DNA from: Helichrysum umbraculigerum
Lineage: Eukaryota; Streptophyta; Magnoliopsida; Asterales; Asteraceae
Assembly: GCA_949592205.1 (NCBI GenBank)
Contig: CATIUR010000001.1
Location: 64,746,559-64,810,558, forward strand
Length of the DNA stretch: 64,000 nt
Direction of reading: 5' to 3'
A program made the translations under genes and the position numbers. The notes under the pieces are model-generated. The model was not told the DNA's origin, searched no databases, and worked only from the letters and a program-made list of their open reading frames with translations. Positions 45,218-57,163 of this stretch are shown in pieces. Within the stretch, counting starts at the first letter, position 1; every line of letters begins with the position of its first letter.

Positions 45218-46089
45218 GTTCCTTGAAACAATAAATAAAGAACATGTGAAGGTTTGAACAAGAATTATGATTGTGATGATTTTAGTAAGTTTAGAGAAAA
45301 TGTGCCAAAGTTTGAAGGTAGTTTAAAGTTGTGTACTATAAATAAGTTTATACGGTTTTGAAGTTTTTGAAAATTTTATAAAACATTTTTTTTTTTTGTG
45401 AGAAATTTTGTAACAAGTTTGATAAAAATACATTTGTTATAAAATTTTGGTAGTAAAAGTCGGTTGTATAATTTGAAATCTGACGAAAATTGAGCTGAAA
45501 ATGGTTTTATTAGGTTACACCTAATGGTACAGTAGTGTACATTGTAGAATGTTACAAACGTAGAATTAGATAGGAATAGCAAATGAAAACAAGGTCTCGA
45601 TCTTCATATCGAAGGGTGTTCGAGTAACTATGGTTGTCGGTTATAACGGTGTGGAAGTCTTTGGACGTAAGCCGGTAGTCGTGAATTCATAAAAATCGAA
45701 TAAGGATGGAACGACGAGAATCGGGTTGTCGTTTGTTTGAAAAAATTTGAAAGTGTATTTCGTAGTAGTCGAGAGAGAGTATCGTATCGGGGAAAGAGGC
45801 CTATGTATATATATATATATATATATAACACATAACCGCCTAGTGTGTGTCTAGCACAATCAAGTAAAAGTCCCGGTTCTCTCGAGGTCAGAGTCAGCTA
45901 ATGCATTCCGGTTCAACATAACCCCTTTCAGAACTCACATCATCTTCATTTAATTGTACATAGTTGATCAGGCTATGTTAAATTAAACTCGTATGCTGTA
46001 ATTCCTGAACCAGTTATACCTAATGAGGAATACTGCCTAACGGTCATAGTCTAGGCCCACTAAATGCAACCTAGTTCACTATAACCTTA
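45218..46089 (-). other. Leader of E
   Basis: About 870 bp between PBS and gag. The part next to the PBS (about 45,880-46,089) matches the D leader (33,317-33,535). The coiled-coil ORF found at this place in D is absent. A short (TA)n tract is at about 45,806-45,828. No gene seen. Confidence 0.75.
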
Positions 46090-46102
46090 GGCTCTGATAC
46101 CA
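46090..46102 (-). other. Primer-binding site of E (initiator Met-tRNA type)
   Basis: The minus strand reads TGGTATCAGAGCC three bases inside the LTR end at 46,106. Confidence 0.92.
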
Positions 46103-46105
46103 ATC

Positions 46106-49040
46106 TGTAACACCCCCAATTTTGACAGTTTGCGGAAGCGATGTTTTGGGTGTTACTAATCAATAATCACAAGCACAAAGGATACAGTGAACGACTCTAA
46201 ATGAGACGTTCGAAAAGTTACTACATTAATACATAAGTAGTTTCAAAATACAAGCTCGAGTTCGAGTAAATTCCTAGAGATTCTAATACATAACAACTAG
46301 TACAAAAGTAATGTAATAAAATCTCCAAGCTTGTAAATGCATGCGACTCGAGCTAAGTAAGCTTATCCTGCTGGGCATCCCTACTGATGCTGTGTACCTG
46401 AGAAGCATTACTAAAACGGTCAACCAAAAAGGTTGGTGAATCTCACAGGTTTGTAAGTAAGTAAACAGTTTGAACACACAAGTAGTATTTGTAAATCATA
46501 GCCAGCCAGTAAGTAACGATCACAGGTTATGCTCATCGTTAACTTAAGTTTTAATAAGTGGTGGTTGCAGGTTATGCTAACCGTTTGATACAATTGCCAT
46601 GAGCCACCATAGTTGAAGCTTAACGTACAGTAAATATAGGTACCCCCTCATGAATGTAATCCAAAACATTCATACGGAACGAGTAAGAAACGCCCGTTTC
46701 TACAGGAACGGTTCGTGGTAGTGCTTGCTACCCCGGGCGGGGATTGTCAGTCCCATATGGATCCATATACTAAAACTCGCGCTTATCACATAACTAACAA
46801 CTATGGTTCAGGAGGATTTCATTGGATTAGTCGTAAACTCATGCAGTTGGCGTATTCGTAATCTCATACAGTAAGTAAATCATGGCAGCAAGTAAGTTTT
46901 GTGTGTTCATGTAAAACAGTAATGCATCTCACCCCTGAGTAAAAACAGTAAAGTAGGGGCTGTAAGACTCACCTGAGTCTGGCAGTCAATGCAGTAAGTA
47001 AGCAAGTAGTATTCCCGTACTAGCACCCTTAGCGTCCTAATACGCACAAGGTTTAGTAAGTAAATGGAATACTTGTAAAGTATCCATGCTAGTTGTTCCC
47101 AAACTAGTTAATGTCCATTAGTTTGTTCGTAAGTTTGTAATTGTTTGTAAATCGTAGTTTGTATAAAAGTTGTACGGTCCGTTTGTTATTATTATATAAT
47201 AATAATTCCATACATTATTATCATGTATTCATAGTAGTTGTACAGTTGTAAAGTATACTCGTATGATCGTTTGTTTGTATTACAACATGTATCGTTTGCG
47301 TAAGTTCCAATGGGCTTAATCCCCAAAGGGTACGAGTGAAACCTCGTAAGTATTCGTATGTATGTTCGTATCAGTTACCGTGTAATCCAGCACGTAACTA
47401 GTGAGTGAACTTGTAAGTTCGTATCGGGTGCAATCCCGTGTAGTGTACAAGTGTAAGTTCGTTGGAGTGCAATCTCCTAAGTATTTTCGAGTGAAATCTC
47501 GTGTACGTGTGTGAGGGAAATCTCACGTTAGTTTTGTACAGTCTTGTACGTATTCAAGTGTTGTTGTATACTCTCAAAAGTATAGTAATTTCATGTATAA
47601 GCAGCATCGTATTTGATTTAGCAGTTGAAAAGTGACTCCAACACTTAGAATACATTTCGTTTTCTGATCTGGGCTATCTGCGACATAAGGCTTGTGTCGC
47701 AGACCGTATGCGACATAAGGTCTGTGTCGTATGGATTGATTTCGGTTTGGTGTTTATGCGACACAATGGTTGTGTCGCAGACAAGGGTACGACACAATGA
47801 TACGACATAGTCGTTGTGTCGTAATCAAGCGATAGGTAAACTTCGTGTCGTAGATGATACGACATATAATGCGACATAAGCGTTGTGTCGCATACATTGC
47901 GACATAACGTGCGACATAACATGCGACATAGTGTTGTGTCGCATGAAATTTTGGTCCGATGCGACACAAGAGGTCTGTTCGGAAATTTAGTTTCCAAAAA
48001 CGTATTTTCCGGATTCCGTTGGGTCTAGAACTTTTATACTAGTTTTAATATGTTATAATAAGTCCATAATAACTATTTGTAGTCGTTTTTAAGGTTTGTG
48101 GTGTCGTTTTCTTTAAAATGACCAAAACCGACATTTACGTTAACGTGTTCAAAAAGGAGTTTAGATTATATATTCGGACATCATTTAGTTAGGGGAACAA
48201 CATGGAAGTAAAATAAATGTAATCGGAAAAGTTTCGAGTCGCCGGAAAACTTACAAAGTTGTCGAATCAAGAAACCGAAAAGATGAAGTTGTATTCCTCG
48301 TTGCGGTGATCACTTTCCTCCAAACGAGCTATGTGTTTTAAGGAGTTTTTGTGGCGTTTTTCTAGAGAGAGAGAGTGTCGATTTAGAGAGAGAGATGAGA
48401 GAGTTTAGAAAGAAAATTGGAGGTGATGGAGTATGGTGATTGTGTGTGTAAGTGAGAAAGGGAGGGGGGTGATGTCCCCTCCTTGTTGGCCGGTTTTGGG
48501 TGGGGCCACCAAGGTGTGGTCTCACCAAGTTTTGCTCCTCCGTGTTTGCGCTCCGTGCGGTGTTCGTTTCCCCGGTCGTTTAAACGTTAAAATCATTTTA
48601 TACGTGATTTAATATACGTTTTAAAATACGAAATAATACTCGATAATTAAATTGAAGTATTTTATCAAAATATTAGCTTTTTAAGTTATAAAACATAACT
48701 TTGTTTCGTTTTGTCGGTTGGTCGAGTTTTCGGAGAGTTCGGTGACGTTTTAATTAAAACGTACGTTTTCCGTTATATTATAAACATAATATAAAGTACT
48801 ATCCAAAGTAATTAAATAATTTCCCATTATTTAATAATTGTTTTACCAATGTCCGCAAGTTTGTACAGTTGTAGTTTTATACGATTTATACGAATCGTAT
48901 ACGCGTTTATATATATATATTCCATCCATATATATACATAATAAGTAAATAACGTATATAATCCTATTTCATATTATATACAAGTAATAAACACGTAATT
49001 AGGAAAATTTTAAATTGACCCTAAATTTGGGGTTGTTACA
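46106..49040 (-). repeat. 5' LTR of E (2,935 bp)
   Basis: Same orientation and length as 40,093-43,027 and nearly identical. Examples of differences: 40,738/46,748 region (GGC/GTC), AACGAG/AAGGAG near 42,133/48,155, and AAATTTGGGATT/AAATTTGGGGTT at the LTR start. Confidence 0.95.
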
Positions 49041-50474
49041 TGTCGCCTAAACCTTAAGTGTCGCTATAAGTTACGCTAAAAACAGAAAGTTTCAAACCAT
49101 TTTTACTAAGTATCGAGACCAAAATTTTATCACTTGATTTCACCCAAATTCAAGTCCAGATGCGTTTTTCACCATAACAATATGATATAAATAAAAAAAT
49201 TTCGAGCTGACCTGGCATCTCGACCCAAGCCAGGGGCCAGCCCCTTGGACCCCGCCAGGGGTTGCCACCCCTGGAACCCCGCTAACCAAGGGCGCTGCCC
49301 CCGGACCCCCGTTATAATGAGTTTGTAAATACATTTCGCACCAAGTGTTGAACTTAAACAACTTCAAACCTTATTACGACACGACTTTATAAACAAAATG
49401 AGACATATTTTTCAACAGTAACACTTTGGAATCACTAATACAAACGGTCACCAATGGGCCAACCATGTTTTCTAAGAACGAACGATAATGAACCAACATT
49501 GGACATAACGAGTTGTGTAGACAACTAGCCTAGATGGTCTTGCGGGACATCTACTTACTTAACTTTATATGTTTAGGCATTTAAAGGTTACGGGTTCGGA
49601 GAACCTACACACTACTCACTGTTTGCTACTGCTTACTACTCGACTCAGGTGAGTATTACAGCCCCACTTTTACTGTTTTACATACGGGGTGAGATACATT
49701 GCTTAACTGTTTTCTTGAACACAAGCACTAAAACTGCTTACTATACCAAACAGAATTGCATGAGTTATTTACTATTTACAGAAGTCTCTCCATCATATAT
49801 CGTTAGTTATGGACTTAAGCGTGAACACTAGTTAATGGATCCATTAGGGAAATGACCCTCCCCGCCCGGGGTAGTAGCGCTACCACGAACCGTTATGTAT
49901 AAACGGGCGACTATTATTCATTACTTATGCTTGCTCAGTTACGAGCATGTCACGGGAGCAAACTATTACTTACGGGTTAAGCTTCGATTATGAGCCTCAT
50001 GGCAACGGTATAACTTAATTACTTTACATTTGCTGGATTTGCAAATACTTGATTTACAACTGCGGGCACAACTGATGAAATCTTGTGTTCAAAACTGATA
50101 TTACTTACAAACCTGTGAGATTCACCAACATTCGTGTTGACCCTTTTAGCATGTATTCTCAGGTACACAGACGGAGTAGGATTACTTTGGGGCATAGCTA
50201 GAGTCGCATGATTTCAACTAAACTGCATTAACGGAGATTCTCAGCATTATCTTTTGTACATGTTGATTATGTAATAGAATCTCCCGCCATACGCGTGGAC
50301 TCTAGGAAACTACATTTTGTATACGAAAACATTAAGTTTTCAAACATTTAATTTCTATGAAATCATTTTACAACGTCTCATTTAGAGGTCGTTTACTGTA
50401 TATCTTGTGCTTTGTATATTGATTAGTAACACCCAAGTATGCTTCCGCAAATAATTAAATTTGGAGGTGTTACA

Positions 50475-51306
50475 TGTTAGGTGTTAGAGAGTATTGGTGA
50501 GGTAGTGTGTTAAGTAAGATTCAAGAGAATCTCATTTTTTAAGACATGCATTCTTGTAATTCACAAGACCAATGCATGTATTCCACTAAGTTTAATTTAT
50601 TACTAGTTATATGAATATAACTAATTAAAGAAACGAACCTCAACATAGTTAATTCTTTTAGACCATTAACAAATGACTAATATAACTAACTTTTCTCTCT
50701 TACGAAATTATACCAAACAATTTTCGAACGGCCTTTGCGTGTGACCGAATAGGATAAATGGACTTTGTATAAACGTAACACCACAACTATGTGTGTACGG
50801 TATCCGAAACCCTCAAAGACTTGAGATTTCGGACTGATTTTGCGTGACGATCTTGAGCAGATTTTATGGACTGTTTTTGAGGTTTTTCTCTTGAGAGAAA
50901 AACGTGGGAAAAGGGAAGTAAAAGAGTGGAATGAGTGTGTTAGGTGTTAGAGAGTATTGGTGAGGTAGTGTGTTAAGTAAGATTCAAGAGAATCTCATTT
51001 TTCAAGGCATGCATTCTTGTAATTCACAAGACCAATGCATGTATTCCACTAAGTTTAATTTATTACTACTTATATGAATATAACTAATTAAATAAACTAA
51101 CCTCAACATAGTTAATTCTTTTATACCATTAACAAATGTCTAATATAACTAACTTTTCTCTCTTACGAAATTATACCAAACGATTTTCGACCGGCCTTTG
51201 CGTGTGACCGGATAGGATAAATGGACTTTGTATTATTATGTCATGGGCATATCTTTGAATCATATATACCACGGTCAAACCCGAAGCCAACCTGAGAACA
51301 TTGATT
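50475..51306 (-). repeat. 5' LTR of copia C, second part, with internal tandem duplication
   Basis: After the D TSD the C LTR resumes (TGTTAGGTGTTAGAG). At 50,770 it jumps back: 50,771-51,233 (463 bp) repeats the stretch from AAACGTAACACC to GACTTTGTAT, whose first copy contains D. The LTR then continues to CATTGATTC at 51,306, missing its last five bases. Confidence 0.9.
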
Positions 51307-51343
51307 CGCCTAAAAACATGACTTTTTGCCACATATCAATCCT

Positions 51344-52524
51344 CCTACAACCAAATCCAACCCGAGACGATCAAATCCTTGAGTGAGCAGATTGAGTCAT
51401 TGACGAAACAGTTGGGAGAGCTAAAGAAACAACCGCAGCAGATCTACCAAGTTCAGGCTTGCCAGAATTGTGCTCACCTTACCACGGAAGAATATCAAGT
51501 GGAGTACGAAGATCCAGCTGACGGCACGGTCTACTACGCGTAATTCCCAGCTCGACCACATAATCCACCTGGTTTCGCTCGAACTTCTCCACCTAGGACT
51601 CGAAACACTCAATTTCCTCCACGAAATAACCAACCAACCTTTCACCCCAAATACCAACCAAGATACCCAACCTACCCACAACAACCATAGCTTGCCTACA
51701 ACCAACCCTTGTCCTTAACTGCACCAGATATCAGCCCACCTAGTGATACCACAAAGACCATTGTGCCTATCACTAGTCATGATGATAATCTCATCAAATT
51801 TATCGAGGGTCAGACACTATTCAACCAGAAAACCACTGCTAGACAAGACCAGAATGACCTATTCATTAGAAACCAACTCTGGGTTCTTAAAAGCCTTGAA
51901 AACCAAATCGGTCAGTTGGCTCAGCGTCTTGACACCAGACCCCAAGGAACCCTTCCAAGCAATACCATTCACAACCCACACATAGAAGAGGCCAAACAAG
52001 TAACCTCTAAAGACCCATAGGTGACACCGAGTCAACCTAATACTCCTTCTCCGGTGAAGGAAGAATCTCCTGTCCCAAAGGAAGTTGAGACCCCATCCAT
52101 ACCCACTCCTGAAAGAGAAGTGAGAATCCCATTCCCTAATCGTCTAAAGCAAACGTACAAAGTCAACTCCTTCAAACTCGACTCAAAATTCTTAGACACC
52201 GTGTCTAAAAATTTTACCAGTACCAAGTACATTAGACGAATGCTTTCCACCAAAGATAAGATACCTGACGTATTTAAATCCCTCTGAACACGGTATGTTC
52301 AGCTGTCATAAGCAACCTGCCCGAAAAACTAGGAGACACTGCTCGCTTTACTCTACCCTGTTCCATCTATCAGTCAAACATGATTCGCTCCTTGGCCGAT
52401 CTTGGAGCCAGCATCAATCTCATGCCTTATTCTCTATATGTTAGATTAGAATTAGGAGACCTTAAGCCTACAAAGATGAGCGTGCAGCTAGCCGATCAAT
52501 CAATTCGATATCCACGAGGAATAG
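51344..52524 (+). pseudogene. gag: Gag-protease of element A, second part
   Basis: It continues the frame of 10,196-11,012 once B and one TSD copy are removed. A coiled segment (SLSEQIESLTKQLGELKKQ) is followed by CQNC, a Pro-rich stretch, a helical segment (QLAQRLDTRPQGTL) and the protease (IRSLADLGASINLMP, about 52,381-52,425, catalytic DLGA). Stops: TAA 51541, TAG 51688 (B has CAA), TAG 52018; a frameshift lies near 52,280. It ends after YPRGIA, where CACTA element F begins. Element B shows how the protein goes on (ENVMVKVDKF). Confidence 0.88.
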
Positions 52525-52555
52525 CACTAGTACAAATTTTGGCTTTGGTCACACC
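52525..52555 (+). repeat. Left terminal inverted repeat of CACTA F
   Basis: CACTAGTACAAATTTTGGC is typical of plant CACTA termini. It falls exactly where homology to the Athila-like protease ends. The partner repeat is not in the window. Confidence 0.8.
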
Positions 52556-52599
52556 TAAAAAGTGTGACGATATGCATACGGTCACGCATGTTTTTCAAC

Positions 52600-54115
52600 G
52601 TGTGTGTGACTAAAGGTGCCGCGACCATAGGGTGCATACGGCTACACTAAATGGTTAGTGTCCGTATCCATTTAAAAAGAGTGACCAAAACCATAAAATG
52701 TGTGACCATATGCTCTTTAAAATCAAGTAAAGGTGTATTATGTGTGACTATTGTTCATCCAATGGTCACTTGAAGTTTATGTTTGTGTGGCATTTTGTAA
52801 CATTTAGTCACACAACGAGTGTTATTATGTTTGGAATTGGTCACATAAATTTAAGCCAGAAGTGGCCATAGGTGTTAAAAAGTGAGACCATATGGTATTT
52901 AAATCTAGTAAACGTGGATTTTGTGTGACTATTTTGCATCCAATGGCCACTTGAATTCTATGTGTGTGTGGCGTTATGTAACATTTAGTCACACAACGAG
53001 TGTTTTTTTTTTTGGATTTGGTCACATAAAATGAAGCCAAAAGTGGCCATAGGTGTTAATAAGCGTGACCAAATGCTCCTTAAAGCCAAGTAAACGTGGA
53101 TTTTGTGTGGCGATTGTGCCTCCAATGGCCACTTGAATTCTATGTTTGTGTGGCGTTATGTAACATTTAGTCACACAACGAGTGCTTTTCTTTGGGATTT
53201 GGTCACACAAAAGTAAGCCAAAAGTGGCCATAGGTATTCATATGTGTGACCAAATTCTCTTTAAATTCACGTAAACCTGTATTTTGTGTGACTATTGTTA
53301 ATCCAATGGCCACTCGAATTTTATGTTTGCGTGACGTTTGGTATCATTTAGTCATATAACAAGTGTTTTATTTTTGGATTTGGTCACATATATAGAATAT
53401 AACCTAATGTGGCCATAGGTGTTAATATGTGTGACCATATGATCTTTAAAGTCACGTAAACCTGTATTTTGTGTGACTATTGTTAATCTAATGGCCACTC
53501 GAATTTTATGTTTGCGTGACGTTTGGTATCATTTAGTCACATAACAAGTGTTTTATTTTTGGATTTGGTCACATATATAGAATATAACCTAATGTGGCCA
53601 TAGGTGTTAATATGTGTGACCATATGATCTTTAAAGTTACGTAAACTTGTATTTTGTGTGACTATTGTTAATCCAATGGCCACTTGAATTTTATGTTTGC
53701 GTGACGTTTGGTATCATTTAGTCACACAACAAGTGTTTTATTTTTGGATTTGGTCACATATATAGAATAAAACCAAATGTGGCCATAGGTGTTAATATGT
53801 GTGACCATATGATCTTTAAAGTCACGTGAACCTGTTTTTTGTGTGACTATTGTTCATCCAATGGCCACATGAATATTTTTTTTGTGTGACGTTTGGTATC
53901 ATTTAGTCACACAACGAGTGTTTTATTTTTGGATTTGGTCACATACATAGAATTAAACCAAATGTGGCCGTAGGTGTTAATATGTGTGACCATATAATCT
54001 TTAAAGTCACGTGAACCTGTATTTTGTGTGACTATTGTTAATCCAATGGCCACTCGAATTTTATGTTTGCGTGACGTTTGGTATCATTTAGTCACACAAC
54101 GAGTCAATCAAAGTG
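52600..54115. repeat. Subterminal tandem array, about eight units of 181-185 bp
   Basis: The anchor T-CTTTAAA recurs at 52,711, 52,894, 53,075, 53,256, 53,441, 53,626, 53,811 and 53,996. The last four intervals are exactly 185 bp and the units nearest the TIR are the most diverged. Each unit holds GTGTGACC, GTGTGACTATT and GTGACGTTT motifs in one orientation and AGTCACACAA and GGTCACATA in the other. Such mixed-orientation motifs are where TNPA-type proteins bind in En/Spm. No ORF of note. Confidence 0.9.
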
Positions 54116-54180
54116 TGACCGTATTATGTGAGCGCATCATTTAGTCACATATAAGAAATCAATATTTCGTGTGACAATTG

Positions 54181-54182
<2 letters not shown>

Positions 54183-54233
<51 letters not shown>
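54183..54233. repeat. (AT)n microsatellite
   Basis: About 50 bp of AT dinucleotide between the subterminal array and the tnpA-type gene. Confidence 0.95.
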
Positions 54234-54239
<6 letters not shown>

Positions 54240-54377
54240 CACGACATATTAAAATTGGAATAATATATATGTACATAATTAACTCCATACATGTACCCAA
54301 ACTAATATTGGAATATTGTTTTACATGATAATAATAACCGAATAAATGTATCAAAATTATAAAGTAATTATACATGA

Positions 54378-55138
54378 TCACAGTTGCAAGCCCTTTTGAC
54401 TCTTGAGTCTCATCTTCGCTTGCTTTTGCACGGCATCACTAGATACAAAAACCGATGTGGTGCGCCTTTTCTTTGATACTTCTGGTGCAGTTTTGTTTTC
54501 CGCATACGCCAATTGACCTGAAGTAGGTGGTGTTACCTGTAAAAGACAAAAGCCGCATATATATGTATCAAACATGAATATTAATATATGAAGAATTATA
54601 TATGTATACGTAGGTAGATATAGGTTGTTAAAAACGTATACGTACTGTATGTACCTCCTCCTCAAATACCACTTGCTCCTTCGGCCATGCATAAAAACCA
54701 CCTACTGCCTGCAAAGCAGTTTTGACACCATTGTCTCCAACGTCCGGTAAAAAAGCTGCATCCACCAACGATGTACCAACAGACATTCTGTAGCAATCCT
54801 TTGGGAGTACTTTGCTATGAAGCATCTGTTTTCCACTCGACACGTATACGGTACCCAAAGTAATTGTGTTTGACTTCTTTAGGTTCCACAGTTTACACTT
54901 GAATACCTAAACAAAATGAAATGATGACGATTAATATAAATATATATACTAATTATAACTAAGCATAAGCCTCTGTCTTAAACGGTGAAGATTTCAGATA
55001 TGCACAGAGTATAACTCACAATAAATACCCTGTAATTGCATTCTAATTAAATTCAGAATTGTATAAACCAATATTTCAACAAATAATTAATAGCACTTCA
55101 TATTTACCGATTTCAATATTTTCCAGCAGCATCATATC

Positions 55139-55181
<43 letters not shown>

Positions 55182-57083
55182 CAATATCAGAATTAGATGA
55201 AACTTAATTGAATAATGTTTCAACATGCTGAAATACATATATATACCTGCAGCGTTGGTGGTGTTGGAGACCGTTTCTTTTGTGATCGGGACGACCGGTT
55301 AGGTTCAACCGTGTTCTCTTGTGAATCAGGCGTCCTGTTTGCTGACTTGTTAACTGCTTCTTCAACAGTCTCCTATATAAAACAAGGCAAACAAGTAATT
55401 ATTGTAAATGGGAGTGACTCTTGAACTAGCAGTGCTTTGAATGACTAGCTGTACTTTGAATACAACTAGCAGTGGCAAAACTAGCTTGATTTTGCAGTAG
55501 TAGTGGGAGTGACTCTTGAACTAGCAGTGGGAGTGACTCTTGAACTAGCAGTGGGAGTACATGACTTGGCCCTTTTAAGTTCTTCAATTCCACTGCAAAA
55601 TCAATGTAATTCTAATGTTTTATTACTTAATTACCATTTTGTCTTTTTGGTTGATCATGCTAGTTGCAAGTCCTTTAGGCCTGTCAAAACTAGCTTCCTG
55701 CCCACTTCCAACCACACTTGATGACCTTATTTGGCACTCCTGATCTGCAGTTCCAATGGTTGCTTTAGGATTAACGTCCACTGATGGAGACACCTGCAAT
55801 ATATATAAAGAAATACATATATCCGTTAGCTGCAATATAAATTAATGAATAATATGTTAGCATAATTACTTAATTAATACAAGAATTAAATGTCTTTCCT
55901 CCGATGGCAGGTTTTGAGTTGACATTGAATTAATTTTCGCCTCTTGTGCAGTCAACTTGGCCATCACTTGTGCCACCTGGCTGGACAACGTTTCTATAAC
56001 TTTGTCTTTGTCTTCACGGGCACGTCTCTCTGCTGCAAGTTCTGCTTGAAGTAATTTCATCTGTTCGGCATCTGCTGCTTTTCTGCTTCGAGACGCTGGA
56101 AGATGAAAATACTTGTTGATTGTCACTCCACTTCCTACTCCTCTGGCATACCCTCCCTTTTCCTTTCCAAATACCTCTGTCATTGCATCGTTGCCATGAG
56201 CAAGCTGTAAGGTTCCGGTTTTGATCTTCTCGTGAGTGTCTATCTGCATTATAGATTCCAATAGCCAGTAGTTAATTGATTTATCGAAAGTAAACTACAT
56301 GAACTATTTAAATGGAAAATTTGCATGTCAAATTAATGCTTACTACTTCTTGTCCCTTCTCTTTAGTAATTTCGTCTAGAAATAACCCGGCTTTGTTTTG
56401 CCTTCCTCTCAACCACAATATACCACGTGGGGGTTCTTCATGTGCTTCGATTACTTTTTCTTCGATCTTATAATCATCAAATCAACACACATGTAAATTA
56501 GTCAAATTACCAATTAACATGTAAGCATATAAAATTGAAAACAGAAACAGAGTACACTAGCTTTCTGTGTATTTTACTTTGATCTTATATATAATTGATA
56601 CATATAATGTACAAAATAGAAACATACATTATATATGTAAATGTAATTACCAATTTCTTTTTCACATGCACGTAGCCACCTCGTCCCATGGTGTGCGGAT
56701 AAACCGACTTGGAGCGCGCCTCTTTTGACGCATCTGACTTTTTCTAATTACAGAACAAAATGATTATTAGATGGCATTAATGTGCAAACACAATAATCTG
56801 AAATTTTATATATATATATATATGCACTCTAATATAAATGACTAAACCTGGTAATCCTCCGTGCTCGTATACTCTACAAAAGAGTTCCATTCCGGGGCAT
56901 TGACAAATGCACTATATTTCATTGTGAATTCATTTACTGCTGGTGTGTTTAGGTTGGGCAGTATGTAGGATTCCCTCAATTTCCTTCTAAAATTCCTAAG
57001 ATGGGCACCAAGACGATTCATTACTACCTTTCTGTGTGTCTCATCAACATCAAAATATCGCTGCAAGATCAATATTAACAAGT

Positions 57084-57163
<80 letters not shown>

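Larger units (their letters stand above)
40093..49040 (-). mobile_element. Element E: young, pol-less Tekay-derived retrotransposon (8,948 bp)
   Basis: Two nearly identical LTRs of 2,935 bp flank a 3,078-bp interior that encodes Gag and a second ORF but no protease, RT or integrase. The TSD TGTCG is at 40,088-40,092 and 49,041-49,045. Gag and leader are closely related to those of D, so D-like elements could supply the enzymes. I count about 14 differences between the LTRs by eye, which makes it the youngest layer of the nest. Confidence 0.95.
32235..50474 (+). mobile_element. Element D: Ty3/gypsy Tekay chromovirus, full coding region, inserted in the LTR of C
   Basis: Foldback 5' LTR (32,235-33,300), PBS, accessory coiled-coil ORF, single-frame gag-pol with chromodomain, PPT, and 3' LTR (38,852-40,092 and 49,041-50,474, split by E). 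The TSD TGTTA is at 32,230-32,234 and 50,475-50,479. Its left end is also present in the duplicated unit at 29,377-30,024. Confidence 0.92.
21704..51306 (-). mobile_element. Element C: Ty1/copia retrotransposon inserted in the 5' LTR of B
   Basis: Minus strand: 5' LTR (right side, from 28,913, split by element D and rejoined at 50,475-51,306), PBS, leader, gag, protease, integrase, RT, RNase H, PPT, 3' LTR (21,704-22,536). The LTR-B target reads GGGAAATATG/TGCCTAAAAAC in the intact copy at about 13,308. At 51,307 the B sequence resumes as GCCTAAAAAC, so about 11 bp (the last 5 bp of the LTR, the TSD and one base) were lost at this end. Confidence 0.88.
11013..51338 (-). mobile_element. Element B: Athila-like element with gag-protease but no RT or integrase
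   Basis: On the minus strand: 5' LTR (51,338 to 20,001, split by element C), PBS (19,994-19,977), gag, protease, an unknown ORF, a long 3' non-coding region, PPT-like sequence, 3' LTR (13,341-11,013). The TSD ATCCT flanks it (11,008-11,012 and 51,339-51,343). Own length without nested insertions is about 10.7 kb. The lack of reverse transcriptase and integrase motifs makes it non-autonomous. Confidence 0.85.
7908..52524 (+). mobile_element. Element A: Athila-like Ty3/gypsy retrotransposon, outermost layer of the nest
   Basis: Own sequence is 7,908-11,012 and 51,344-52,524; the space between is element B with its nested insertions. After removing B and one copy of the TSD, the gag frame continues across the join. 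It has a long LTR, an Asp-tRNA-type primer site and an Athila-type Gag. CACTA element F cuts it at 52,525 in the protease, so the rest of pol and the 3' LTR are not visible. Confidence 0.85.
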
